Assembly: GCF_914271485.1 (NCBI RefSeq)
Contig: NZ_CAJZAG010000006.1
Span: 1 to 64,000 of the forward strand
DNA from: Cupriavidus pampae
GTDB taxonomy: Bacteria; Pseudomonadota; Gammaproteobacteria; Burkholderiales; Burkholderiaceae
Direction: 5' to 3'
DNA: 64,000 bases
The translations under genes and the position numbers were made by a program. Shown in pieces: positions 53,303 to 62,233 of this stretch; positions within the stretch are counted from its first letter, which is position 1, and each line of letters starts with the position of its first letter. The notes beneath the pieces were generated by a model. It worked only from the letters and a program-made list of their open reading frames with translations, was not told the origin of the DNA and did no database searches.

Positions 53303-53415
53303 GTCTCGTCTGCTACCCGTCTCGTTCACGTCTTGTGTGTTCACGTCTTGCTGCCAGCGGCAGTCACCACTGTCGTGTGGTGGGGACCGCCGCCGCTACT
53401 GCTGTGTGATCTGTC

Positions 53416-53742
53416 TTACTTGGCCGGCGCGCCCGCGAGGACCCACTCGACCACGGTCTTGATGTCGGCGTCGCTGACACCCGCGTTGGCGGGCATCGGC
53501 ACCGGGCCCCAGACGCCCGCGCCACCGTTCTTGACCTTGGCGGTCAGCTTGGCCAGCGCACCCTTGTCGCCCTTGTACTTGGCGGCCACATCCTTGAACG
53601 ACGGACCGACCAGCTTCTTGTCCACCTGATGGCAACCCATGCAGGCGTTCTTGCTGGCGATGTCCTGTGCCTTGGCGGCATCGACGGCGTGTGCCGACGC
53701 GGCTGCCGCCAGCATCAGCGTTGCGATTACGAACTGCTTCAT
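53416..53742 (-). CDS. Class I cytochrome c (c551-like)
   Basis: A 108-residue periplasmic cytochrome with a signal peptide (about 1-19), haem motif CMGCHQVDKK (about 34-43) and axial Met in WGPVPMPANAG (about 79-89). It probably carries electrons from the Sox reactions or from the flavocytochrome to the respiratory chain. It sits between the flavocytochrome gene and soxY. Confidence 0.9.
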   Translation of the reverse strand: MKQFVIATLMLAAAASAHAVDAAKAQDIASKNACMGCHQVDKKLVGPSFKDVAAKYKGDKGALAKLTAKVKNGGAGVWGPVPMPANAGVSDADIKTVVEWVLAGAPAK

Positions 53743-53914
53743 TTCTTATGGCTCCAAACTCGTAAGCCGTGGGGACGGCAAGGGCACTGCAACCCGGCGG
53801 GTGCCGGCGCGGCGCGTGTTGGCCACCTGCATATAGATCACCAAAAGCGGGGCGGTGCCCGATGTTCCCCGGGCATAAGCGGCCAGTCCGCTATTTTGCC
53901 TCAAGAATGGGACT

Positions 53915-55192
53915 TCAGCCGAGCATGTCGGTCCAGATGCCCTGCGCCCAGGCCTGGGCATAGCGGCCCTCGAGTTCGCTCGGCGCGGACGAGAGTCCAC
54001 CTGAGCCGGGCACCGTCACCATGGTTTTCTGCGTGGCGTCGTAGCGGTGCACGCTTGCGATATGGACGGCCTCTTCGGCCGAGGTGAAGCTGTAGCAAGT
54101 GTTGTTATAGAGCGGCACCGGGTTGGGCGGCCGCCCCGACAGCAGCGCGATGATGGCCGCCGCAGCCACTTTGCCGTGCTGGTTGGCCATATGGCCGGAC
54201 TTCGGCATCAGGGGCGCGATCTGGATCGCATCGCCAATGACATGGATATTGGGCACCGCGCGCGACTCCATCGTCATGAAGTCCACCTCGCACCAGCGGC
54301 CGTTGGCCGTGGCCAGGCCGGTGGCGACGGCAATCGCGCCCGCGCGCTGGGGCGGCAGCAGGTTGATCACGTCGGCGGTCTCGTCGTCCTGCACGTCGAA
54401 CTTGAGCGTTCGGGTGGCCGGATCGACGTCCGCCGTCTCGTACTGCGGCCGGTACTCGATCATGCCCGCGTAGCGCGTCTGCCAGACCTGCCGGAACAGG
54501 GCGCCCTTGGACGTGATGTCGGGATTGGCGTCGAGGATCAGTACCTTGCTGCGCGGCTTGTGGCGCTTGAGGTAGTCGGCCACCAGGCTGGCGCGCTCGT
54601 ACGGCCCGGGCGGGCAGCGGTATGGCGCCGGCGGCACGGTGATGGCGAAGGTGCCGCCATCGCGCATGGCCGCTAGCTGCCGCGCCAGCGCCTCGGTTTG
54701 CGGACCGGCCTTCCAGGCGTGCAGGATCTGGTCGCCGCCGGGCCGTGCAAGGCCCGCGATCGCGCCGGTCTGCATCTCCACACCCGGCGAAAGTACCAAG
54801 CGGTCGTAGGGCAGTGTGGTGCCGCTGGCCAGTCGCACGGTGCGGCGCGTGGCGTCGATGGCGGTGGCGGTATCGCGCACGATGCGCACGCCATGGCGGC
54901 TCGCCAGTGCGTCGTAGGACCGTGTGATATCCGCCATGCCGCGCAGGCCGGCGATGACCAGATTGGACAGCGGGCACGATACGAACGTGGCGTCGGGCTC
55001 CACCAGCGTAACTTCGATTGCGTTGTCGCTCCACGTCCGCAGATAGCGCGCGGCGGTCGCGCCGCCGTAGCCGCCGCCAATGACCACCACCTTCGCGGGC
55101 GCGGCCGCGCGGGCGTGCCGCGGCGCCAGCATGCCGACCGTACCCAGCGCAGCGGCGCCGGAGAGCGCACCGAGAAACGTTCGTCGTTGCAT
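53915..55192 (-). CDS. Flavocytochrome c sulfide dehydrogenase flavoprotein (FccB/SoxF type)
   Basis: A 425-residue periplasmic FAD protein. A twin-arginine signal (MQRRTFLGALSGAAALG) is followed by the FAD-binding VVVIGGGYGGATAARYL (about 35-51). Two Cys of the redox disulfide are suggested in FVSCPLSNLVIAG and NNTCYSFTSAEEAV. Such proteins oxidise sulfide or act in Sox pathways, passing electrons to a cytochrome c. The preceding gene encodes a small cytochrome that could be its haem subunit. Confidence 0.9.
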   Translation of the reverse strand: MQRRTFLGALSGAAALGTVGMLAPRHARAAAPAKVVVIGGGYGGATAARYLRTWSDNAIEVTLVEPDATFVSCPLSNLVIAGLRGMADITRSYDALASRHGVRIVRDTATAIDATRRTVRLASGTTLPYDRLVLSPGVEMQTGAIAGLARPGGDQILHAWKAGPQTEALARQLAAMRDGGTFAITVPPAPYRCPPGPYERASLVADYLKRHKPRSKVLILDANPDITSKGALFRQVWQTRYAGMIEYRPQYETADVDPATRTLKFDVQDDETADVINLLPPQRAGAIAVATGLATANGRWCEVDFMTMESRAVPNIHVIGDAIQIAPLMPKSGHMANQHGKVAAAAIIALLSGRPPNPVPLYNNTCYSFTSAEEAVHIASVHRYDATQKTMVTVPGSGGLSSAPSELEGRYAQAWAQGIWTDMLG

Positions 55193-55196
55193 CGCG

Positions 55197-55682
55197 CTAT
55201 TTCCGTTCGATCTGGGGCGTTTCGGGTTGCCCGCCGGATCGGTCAATGGGTGGCCCCTCAGCTCGCTGCTCGGCAAACCAGGCCGCAATGGCGACGATCT
55301 CGGCATCGCTATAGCCACGCGCGAGCTGCGGCATGACGGTGCCTGCGCGTTGGCCGTTCTTGAATGCGAGCATCTGCTCGACCATCTGCGCCTGCGGCCG
55401 GCCAGCCAGCGCGGGGATCACGCTGCCCGCCGGCGCGCGGCCGTCAGGACCGTGGCAGGCCGCGCAACTGGCGGCCTGCTGGCGCGCCTGCAGCGTGCGC
55501 TCGGCCTGCACGCCGACCGTGGTGCGGGAGTCCGGCGCGGCCGGCTGCGCGAACGCCAGCCTCGGCAAGGCGCAGGCGACTGCGCAGGCCGCCGCCGCAC
55601 AAGCAAGGGCGCGAACGAAAGCGCCGTAGCAAATGGGCGCGCGACCGCGGGCGTAATGGAGGGCGACCGGCGGCGCGCGCAT
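55197..55682 (-). CDS. Periplasmic cytochrome c (c553-like)
   Basis: A 161-residue cytochrome with a hydrophobic signal segment (about 20-45), haem motif SCAACHGPDGRA (about 72-83) and axial Met in AGTVMPQLARGYSDAEI (about 112-128). It lies 4 bases upstream of the flavocytochrome gene and may be its haem subunit (SoxE-like). Its start also overlaps the end region of the BON gene block, where many relatives have a cytochrome of this kind, so a housekeeping role is possible. Confidence 0.85.
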   Translation of the reverse strand: MRAPPVALHYARGRAPICYGAFVRALACAAAACAVACALPRLAFAQPAAPDSRTTVGVQAERTLQARQQAASCAACHGPDGRAPAGSVIPALAGRPQAQMVEQMLAFKNGQRAGTVMPQLARGYSDAEIVAIAAWFAEQRAEGPPIDRSGGQPETPQIERK

Positions 55683-55685
55683 CGG

Positions 55686-56543
55686 TCAGGGCAGGTTGCG
55701 GCCGGCCGGCACCGTCACGGGTGATCCGACCGGCGTGCTGACCGTGCCCGGCACCGGTGTGTTGGCCGGCGCGCCCGAGGTGACCGGTGCGTTCGGCGCG
55801 GCGCCGGGCACGGACTGCACCGGGGCCGGGGTGCCGACCGGGCTGTCGCCCGTGGTGGTGCTCTGCCCGCCCGCTGCCGCGGCGTCCAGGCGCGCGCGCT
55901 CGGCGTCGCTTACATAGTCGAACGCCTTCACCACCTTGACCACGCCGCTCGCATTGCGCGCGATATCGGTCGCCTTGTCGCCCTCGGACGCGGTGACCAC
56001 GCCCAGCAGGTACACGACGCCCTTGTCGGTGGTGACCTTGATCGAGTTCGCCGGCACGCCGTCGGTCGTTGCCAGCAGCGTCTTGACCTTGCTGGTCAGG
56101 TACGCGTCATTGCTGGTGGTCATGAAGCCTGGCGACGACGTGACCTGCAGTTCGTTGATGACTTCACGCGCGTTCGGCAGGCTGCGCACGTACTGTTCGA
56201 TCTGCTGTTTGACCTGATCGTTGCTGGCCTCGCCGGTCAGCAGCACCTTGCGGTTGAACACCGTCACGCTCACGCTGGCCTGCCCGCCGCTATAGCGTGT
56301 GCTCAGAGTGTTCTCGATTTCGAGCTGCAGGCCACGGTCGACCGTCTGGGTGCCCGTGGGCCGGCGGTCGGCGGCGATCAGCGCGCCACCGGCAACCGCT
56401 CCGGCGGCGATCACCGGGAGGCAACCCGCCAGCTGCGTGGCGGCCACCAGCAGCGCGGCGACGGTGACGGCGGTGCGCGCAAAGCGTGCCGGTGCGGTGG
56501 AAGAGGAGGAAGAGAGGTGGGTCGGGAGAAGCACGTTCTTCAT
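55686..56543 (-). CDS. BON domain lipoprotein (DolP/YraP-like)
   Basis: A 285-residue outer-membrane lipoprotein. The signal and lipobox end in ATQLAGC (Cys at about 41). Two BON domains follow (about 68-135 and 145-210, with DYVSDAERARL at the end), then a Pro/Thr/Val-rich tail of 60 residues. In E. coli DolP (YraP) is encoded beside yraN and diaA and supports envelope integrity; the same order is seen here. Gene order supports the call. Confidence 0.9.
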   Translation of the reverse strand: MKNVLLPTHLSSSSSTAPARFARTAVTVAALLVAATQLAGCLPVIAAGAVAGGALIAADRRPTGTQTVDRGLQLEIENTLSTRYSGGQASVSVTVFNRKVLLTGEASNDQVKQQIEQYVRSLPNAREVINELQVTSSPGFMTTSNDAYLTSKVKTLLATTDGVPANSIKVTTDKGVVYLLGVVTASEGDKATDIARNASGVVKVVKAFDYVSDAERARLDAAAAGGQSTTTGDSPVGTPAPVQSVPGAAPNAPVTSGAPANTPVPGTVSTPVGSPVTVPAGRNLP

Positions 56544-56621
56544 GCGGTCCTTGGCTCAGGGCAATGGGTCTGCGAGGTAGCTAGAAAGCAAGCGCTAGCA
56601 AACGATGCTGCATTTGTGAGT

Positions 56622-56700
56622 ATCCGGTGGATAACTGGCACCCATCCGGTGGATAAGCAGTGAACAAAGAGCGTCGGGCTGTGGACTGCTCTGTGGACAA
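56622..56700. promoter_or_regulatory. DnaA-box-like cluster between BON gene and diaA
   Basis: Read on the minus strand are TTATCCACC (56626-56634 and again 56648-56656), CAGTCCACA (56680-56688) and TTGTCCACA (56692-56700), each near the DnaA box TTATCCACA and all in one orientation. The first two lie in a 13-bp direct repeat ATCCGGTGGATAA with 22-bp spacing. Whether DnaA binds is untested. Confidence 0.55.
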
Positions 56701-56739
56701 CCCGGGATAAGTCTGCGTGCGCCACGGCTGCGGGCCGCC

Positions 56740-57378
<639 letters not shown>

Positions 57379-57756
57379 TTATGACGCAGCCGCATCGAGA
57401 TCGAACGCGTTTTGCAGCCATTCCAGTCGGCCGCTCTCCATTGCCACCACGTCGAACCGGCACGCCGGCATACGCTCCAGGGTCAGCAGATAGCGCTCGG
57501 CGGCCGCCAGCAGCCGGCGCTGCTTGGTCCGCGTCACGCTCGCGGCGGCACCGCCGAACGCGCCGCCGCGCCGCTGGCGTACCTCGACAAATACCAGTGT
57601 CTGGTCAGCCGCGCGCATGATCAGATCGATCTCGCCCGCTTTGCAGCGATAATTCCGAACCACCAGCGTCAGCCCGCGCCCTTCGAGCCAGGCCAGCGCC
57701 TGGTCTTCCGCGTGCGCGCCTGCCTGCGTCGTGGTGGTTTTGAATGGACGATTCAA
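57379..57756 (-). CDS. yraN: UPF0102 family protein YraN
   Basis: A 125-residue protein of the UPF0102 family, with a nuclease-like fold of unknown function. The typical segments are [20 protein letters not shown] (about 13-32), [20 protein letters not shown] (about 35-54) and [19 protein letters not shown]. Its start is 15 bases from the divergent rsmI start, the usual arrangement. Confidence 0.9.
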   Translation of the reverse strand: MNRPFKTTTTQAGAHAEDQALAWLEGRGLTLVVRNYRCKAGEIDLIMRAADQTLVFVEVRQRRGGAFGGAAASVTRTKQRRLLAAAERYLLTLERMPACRFDVVAMESGRLEWLQNAFDLDAAAS

Positions 57757-57771
57757 AGGAAGTTCTCAAGC

Positions 57772-58692
57772 ATGGCTGACTGGAACTCGCTGGCCGCAGG
57801 CCAGACCTATCCAACTGGCACCCTGTACGTGGTGGCCACCCCGATCGGCAATGTCGCGGACCTGTCCTTGCGCGCGCTCCATGTGCTCGGCCTGGTCGAT
57901 GCCATTGCCTGCGAAGACACGCGCAATACCGGCCAGCTGCTGACCCGCGTGGGGCTGCACCGTCCGCTGGTGGCCGTGCACGAACACAACGAGCGCGAGG
58001 CGGCTGAACGCATTGTCGCGCGACTCGCGGCTGGCGAGCGCATCGCCTATGTTTCCGATGCAGGCACGCCGGGGATTTCCGATCCCGGCGCGCGGCTCGT
58101 GGAGGCCGTGCGCGCGGCCGGGCACGGCGTGGTGCCGCTGCCCGGACCCAGCGCGGCCGTGACGGCGCTCTCGGTGGCCGGCGACATGCTGGAGCACGGC
58201 GAGGGCCGTTTTACTTTCGTCGGCTTCCTGCCCGGCAAGGCGCGCGCGCGCGACGAAGCCATTGCCGGGTTGGCCACGCTTGCCCATCCGTGGGTCATCT
58301 ATGAGGCACCGCACCGGATTGGCGAGACGCTGGCCGCGCTGGCCACCGCCCTGCCCGCTCGGCGCCTGATGATCGGCCGCGAACTGACCAAGCTGTTCGA
58401 GGAAACGCCAGTGCTGGTGGCTGCGGACGCGCCGGGCTGGCTGGCCGGCGAGGCGTCGCGCGGCAAGGGGGAGTTCGTGATCGTGGTGGAAGGCGTGCGC
58501 CGCGACGAAGCCGGTGTAGATAGCGATGACGCCGTGGACGCACAGGCCGTGCGCACGCTGGATCTGCTGCTGGCCGAGCTGCCGGCCAAGCGCGCGGCCA
58601 AGCTGGCGGCGGCGATCACCGGTGCCAAGACCGACGCGCTGTACCAGCTGGCGCTCTCGCGCAAGGCGCAGGGGAATGACGCGGAAGATTGA
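57772..58692 (+). CDS. rsmI: 16S rRNA (cytidine 1402-2'-O)-methyltransferase
   Basis: A 306-residue methyltransferase that adds the 2'-O-methyl group of C1402 in 16S rRNA. The family signatures are GTLYVVATPIGNVADLSLRA (about 16-35), ACEDTRNTGQLL (about 46-57) and YVSDAGTPGISDPG near 87-100. AAAGGAAG precedes the ATG at 57772. The longer frame is not family-like. It is divergent from yraN. Confidence 0.95.
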   Translation: MADWNSLAAGQTYPTGTLYVVATPIGNVADLSLRALHVLGLVDAIACEDTRNTGQLLTRVGLHRPLVAVHEHNEREAAERIVARLAAGERIAYVSDAGTPGISDPGARLVEAVRAAGHGVVPLPGPSAAVTALSVAGDMLEHGEGRFTFVGFLPGKARARDEAIAGLATLAHPWVIYEAPHRIGETLAALATALPARRLMIGRELTKLFEETPVLVAADAPGWLAGEASRGKGEFVIVVEGVRRDEAGVDSDDAVDAQAVRTLDLLLAELPAKRAAKLAAAITGAKTDALYQLALSRKAQGNDAED

Positions 58693-58856
58693 GCCAGCCG
58701 ATGGGCGGACTGGCGAGTAAGACGAGGAGAGATGCGGCGGGCGGGCGTGGGGGACGCTGCCGGGGTGGCCACTGCGGCTGTGCGCCAGATGGCGCGGCGC
58801 AGTCAGGCGGCGGTCGGTCAGGCGGTCGAAAGCGCTCGCCACCCTGCCGCCTGCGC

Positions 58857-59660
58857 TCAGTGTTTGCGCTTGACGGTCTTCGCCCGGGCGCCGGCTTTCG
58901 CCTTCTTGCTTGTCGGCACGAGCGTATTGGCCGTATCGGGCGGGCTCAGGTCGTCGGCACCGGTACCGTCGCCGGCCTCGTTGCCGCCGCCGTCGATCTG
59001 CGGACCCAGCGCGGCCACTTCGGTGCGCGAGAGCCGGCGGATTTCCACCTGCGTGGCACCGTGATCGACGAAATTCAGGCGCTTGGCCGCCGCGTACGAC
59101 AGATCGAGCACGCGGTTGCCGTGATACGGGCCACGGTCGTTGATGCGCACCACGGCCACCTTGTCATTGCGCAGATTGCGCACCAGCACCCAGCTGTCCA
59201 GCGGTAGCGACGGATGCGCGGCGGTCATCGCGCGCATATCGAAGCGTTCGCCGTTTGCTGTCTTGCGGCCATGAAAGCCCTTGCCGTACCACGAGGCCAT
59301 GCCGCGCTGCTCGAACGTACCCATGTCAGCGCGCAGGCCATCCAGCGAGGACGGGTTACTGGCGCCATCGCCGTCCTGCTTGCCCCAGCCGAACAGATCC
59401 CAGTTGCCGCGATCGTCAGGCTTGGCGCCCTCCGTCTTCGCGGACTTGCCCTGGGTCGGCTTGGTCTTCGTCGCGCCGCGCGTGGGCGTGGCGATCGAAC
59501 TGCCGGGCGTGCCCGCCACGTCCGCACCGTCGCTACCCGGCCCGCCCGGCGGCGTCGCGCAGGCAGCCATCACCAGTGCGCACGCGAGGACGGCGCATCG
59601 GTTGAGCAAACGGTTGGCGCCCTCGGAAAAACCGGGGCGCAGGGTGGCTAGACTGGTCAT
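58857..59660 (-). CDS. rlpA: RlpA-type septal ring lipoprotein
   Basis: A 267-residue outer-membrane lipoprotein with a lipobox ending LVMAAC (Cys at about 34) and a double-psi beta-barrel RlpA domain (about 118-210; GMASWYGKGFHGRKTANG and INDRGPYHGNRVLDLSYAAA). RlpA enzymes cut naked peptidoglycan strands during separation. There is no SPOR domain; the C-terminus is a basic Lys/Arg tail instead. A long Thr/Lys linker lies after the lipobox. Confidence 0.9.
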   Translation of the reverse strand: MTSLATLRPGFSEGANRLLNRCAVLACALVMAACATPPGGPGSDGADVAGTPGSSIATPTRGATKTKPTQGKSAKTEGAKPDDRGNWDLFGWGKQDGDGASNPSSLDGLRADMGTFEQRGMASWYGKGFHGRKTANGERFDMRAMTAAHPSLPLDSWVLVRNLRNDKVAVVRINDRGPYHGNRVLDLSYAAAKRLNFVDHGATQVEIRRLSRTEVAALGPQIDGGGNEAGDGTGADDLSPPDTANTLVPTSKKAKAGARAKTVKRKH

Positions 59661-59932
59661 GAGCCGAAGTCTAACACTGGCACCCTTTGGCTATGCTCTT
59701 GATTTTGTTACGAAATTTAAGGCGGGCGGGTAAAGCGAGCGCTCAATTCCCCGCAATCCTTGGCCTGGCAAGGGATTGCGGAACATGGCACCCCTTCGAA
59801 TGCGAGTGTCCCCGGACGCACTTTGAGCGCCTGCGGGATGGCGGTGCGGGCGGTCGAAAACAAGATCGCGGGCTACAATGAGTCACTCCTGACCCACCCG
59901 CAGTGATCCCCGTCGATACCCCCGCAGGCCCC

Positions 59933-60583
59933 ATGAAAGTCCTTCTGATTCCCGTCACGCCGTTCCAGCAAAACTGCTCGCTGCTGATCGACGAAACCAC
60001 CGGCCGCGCGGCGGTCTGCGACCCCGGTGGTGATCTCGACCGCATTCGCGCCGCTGTGGCCGAGCAGGGCGTGACGCTCGAAAAGATCTTTCTGACGCAT
60101 GGGCATGTCGATCACTGTGCGGGCGCCGCGGCGCTGGCGCGCGAGCTCGGCATCCCGATCGAGGGACCGCAGCAGGAGGAACGTTTCTGGATCGACCAGC
60201 TGCCCGACCAGACCCGCAGGTTCGGGTTCGGCCAGGCCGAGGCGTTCGAGCCGAACCGCTGGCTCGAGGATGGCGACACGGTGAGCTTTGGCGGCGAGAC
60301 GCTCGAGGTCTATCACACGCCGGGCCATACGCCCGGACACGTAGTGTTCTTCTCGCGTGCGAACCGGCTGGCGATCGTGGGCGACGTGCTGTTCGCCGGG
60401 TCGATTGGCCGCACCGATTTTCCGCGCGGCAATCATGCCGACCTGATTCGCTCGATTCGCACGCGGCTGTGGCCGCTTGGCGAGGACGTGACCTTCGTAC
60501 CGGGGCACGGTCCGGTGTCGACGTTTGGCGAGGAGCGCCGCAGCAATCCCTTCGTCGCCGACCATGTGGTTGGCGTGGACTGA
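59933..60583 (+). CDS. Metallo-beta-lactamase fold hydrolase (GloB-like)
   Basis: A 216-residue hydrolase of the metallo-beta-lactamase superfamily with the metal motif [10 protein letters not shown] (about 55-64), a further His in [13 protein letters not shown] (about 132-144), and [14 protein letters not shown] near 154-167. Relatives are glyoxalase II-like enzymes of uncertain substrate. ATG 59933 ([15 protein letters not shown]) is the family-like start; a GTG at 59903 would add 10 residues. The exonuclease gene follows after 11 bases. Confidence 0.9.
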   Translation: MKVLLIPVTPFQQNCSLLIDETTGRAAVCDPGGDLDRIRAAVAEQGVTLEKIFLTHGHVDHCAGAAALARELGIPIEGPQQEERFWIDQLPDQTRRFGFGQAEAFEPNRWLEDGDTVSFGGETLEVYHTPGHTPGHVVFFSRANRLAIVGDVLFAGSIGRTDFPRGNHADLIRSIRTRLWPLGEDVTFVPGHGPVSTFGEERRSNPFVADHVVGVD

Positions 60584-60594
60584 CCCGAGCCTCC

Positions 60595-61260
60595 ATGGCA
60601 AAAAAACAAGCGCCCGACACCCGTCCCGAGATCTACGTCAGTACCGATATCGAAGCCGATGGCCCGATTCCCGGCCCGCACTCGATGCTGTCGTTCGCCT
60701 CGGCGGCGATGTTGGCTGACAAGACCGTGCTCGGCACATTCTCGGCGAACCTCGAATTGCTGCCGGGCGCGAGCGGCCATCCGGTGCAGATGAAGTGGTG
60801 GGAAACCCAGCCCGAGGCCTGGGCCGCGTGCCGCCGCGATCTGCAGCGCCCCGAGGATGCCTTGGTGCGCTACGTCGAATGGGTCGAGCAACTGCCGGGC
60901 AAGCCGGTGTTCGTGGCGTTTCCGGCCGGCTTCGATTTCACGTGGATGTTCTGGTACATGATGCGGTTTGCGGGCCGCTCGCCGTTCGGCTGGGCCGCGC
61001 TCGACATCAAGACACTGGGCTTTGCGCTGACGGGGCTGCCGTACCGCAAGACCGTCAAACCCGCGTTACCGGACCATTGGAAGGATCCACTTCCTCATAC
61101 GCACGTTGCAATCGACGACGCGCTTGAGCAGGGCGCGCTCTTCTGCAACATGCTCGCCGCCCTGCGCGAGCGGGAGGCTCAGCTTGCGGCGCTGTCTGAC
61201 GTTGCTATCGGCGATGCTTCCGGCGAAAGCGAGCAATCACCTCCTGCGTCGGCTACCTAA
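60595..61260 (+). CDS. 3'-5' exonuclease (DnaQ-like)
   Basis: A 221-residue DEDD-type exonuclease-like protein. The first acidic motif is [18 protein letters not shown] (about 16-33, D and E), the second includes [14 protein letters not shown] near 112-125, and the third is [14 protein letters not shown] (about 170-183, HxAxxD). The substrate is unknown. It follows the metallo-hydrolase gene by 11 bases and is likely co-transcribed with it. Confidence 0.8.
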   Translation: MAKKQAPDTRPEIYVSTDIEADGPIPGPHSMLSFASAAMLADKTVLGTFSANLELLPGASGHPVQMKWWETQPEAWAACRRDLQRPEDALVRYVEWVEQLPGKPVFVAFPAGFDFTWMFWYMMRFAGRSPFGWAALDIKTLGFALTGLPYRKTVKPALPDHWKDPLPHTHVAIDDALEQGALFCNMLAALREREAQLAALSDVAIGDASGESEQSPPASAT

Positions 61261-61369
61261 CACTTCTCCGTTTCTGACGGTGGGCCGAGGCCACATTTTG
61301 CGTGCACTTGGCTATAGTAGAAGCATGCCGATGGCGACCTGGGCCACGATGCCCAAGGAGGTGTGAATC

Positions 61370-61612
61370 ATGCGATTTCATCCCGAACATCACTTCAAGG
61401 ACTGGACGGCCCGACTTCACTGGCCGCACTGGGACCACGGGCGTACGTCGGCGCGTCACTCTTCATTCTCGCGGCCCAATTGGGCCGACGAGGACGCGGA
61501 GATCGCCAAGGCGACGCTCTACGTTAGTACCGTTACGCTGGTCGTACTGCTGGTGGTACTGGCAGGGATCGCTTTCGGTCAGGAGGCCATGCACTGGCTG
61601 GGTGTTCAATAA
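61370..61612 (+). CDS. Small membrane protein, function unknown
   Basis: An 80-residue protein with a His/Trp-rich N-terminal part (HFKDWTARLHWPHWDHG) and one membrane span near the C-terminus (TLYVSTVTLVVLLVVLAGIA, about 48-67). A strong AAGGAGGTG ribosome site precedes the ATG, which makes translation very likely. No family recognised. A TATAGT (61313-61318) upstream could be a -10 box. It is followed by a strong terminator. Confidence 0.75.
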   Translation: MRFHPEHHFKDWTARLHWPHWDHGRTSARHSSFSRPNWADEDAEIAKATLYVSTVTLVVLLVVLAGIAFGQEAMHWLGVQ

Positions 61613-61651
61613 CGACGACCCCGCTTGACGCGATCCCCCTCGTCTGACCGG

Positions 61652-61689
61652 CCGGCCCCCGACATTGCGTCGGGGGCCGGTTTGTTTTT
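61652..61689 (+). terminator. Rho-independent terminator
   Basis: A perfect 12-bp stem CCGGCCCCCGAC/GTCGGGGGCCGG with a 5-base loop is followed by TTTGTTTTT. It ends the small membrane protein gene; the convergent arsC stop codon is immediately beyond. Confidence 0.95.
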
Positions 61690-61690
61690 G

Positions 61691-62050
61691 TCAGGCGAGC
61701 AGCTGTTCGACGTTCTCGGGCGGACGGCCGATGACCGCGCGGCGATCGCGTACCACGACGGGCCGTTGCAGCAGGATCGGGTGGTCGGCCACGGCCGCGA
61801 GCAGTTCGGCGTCGGTCAGGCCGGCGTCGGCGAGGTCGAGTTCCTTGTAGACCGCTTCGCCGTCGCGCAGCATGTCGCGGACCGGCACGCCGAGCATGGT
61901 GTGCAGCTGGCGCAGTGTGGATACCGTTGGTGGGGTCTTCAGGTATTCGACGATCTCCACGGGTTCGCCGAGCCGCTGACCGGCGGCTTCGACCAACGCG
62001 AGGGTTTCACGCGACTTGGAGCAACGCGGGTTGTGGTAGATCGTGATCAT
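61691..62050 (-). CDS. arsC: Arsenate reductase (glutaredoxin-type), ArsC
   Basis: A 119-residue ArsC-family thioredoxin-fold reductase. The catalytic Cys is in YHNPRCSKSRETL (C10), and the arginines for arsenate binding lie in the C-terminal LLQRPVVVRDRRAVIGRP (about 93-110), as in ArsC. It is alone, without other ars genes, so arsenate reduction is the family function and not proven; some orphan relatives act on other substrates. Divergent from nothing; the next gene upstream is on the same strand. Confidence 0.85.
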   Translation of the reverse strand: MITIYHNPRCSKSRETLALVEAAGQRLGEPVEIVEYLKTPPTVSTLRQLHTMLGVPVRDMLRDGEAVYKELDLADAGLTDAELLAAVADHPILLQRPVVVRDRRAVIGRPPENVEQLLA

Positions 62051-62107
62051 GGCTGGGGCCTTCGAAGACTGGGAATAGCGGGACTATATCGCTTCGTGAG
62101 GCGTGTG

Positions 62108-62154
62108 CCCTCACCCCCGGCCCCTCTCCCCGAGGGAGAGGGGAGAAAACAATT
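62108..62154 (+). repeat. Dispersed CCCTCTCC/GGAGAGGG element, copy 3
   Basis: This copy is near-identical to the one at 11355, including the AGAAAACAAT tail, with stem CCCCTCTCCC/GGGAGAGGGG. It lies in the gap between arsC and the M20 gene, 17 bases before copy 4. Confidence 0.9.
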
Positions 62155-62170
62155 GGTTATTTTGCTTTCA

Positions 62171-62215
62171 CCCTCTCCCCCGGCCCCTCTCCCTCAAGGG
62201 AGAGGGGAGCAAACC
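62171..62215 (+). repeat. Dispersed CCCTCTCC/GGAGAGGG element, copy 4
   Basis: This is a second copy in tandem with copy 3, with stem CCCCTCTCCCT/AGGGAGAGGGG and an AGCAAACC tail like the short copy at 31135. It lies 18 bases before the M20 stop codon. Confidence 0.9.
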
Positions 62216-62233
62216 AAAGGCAACTGCGGCCGG

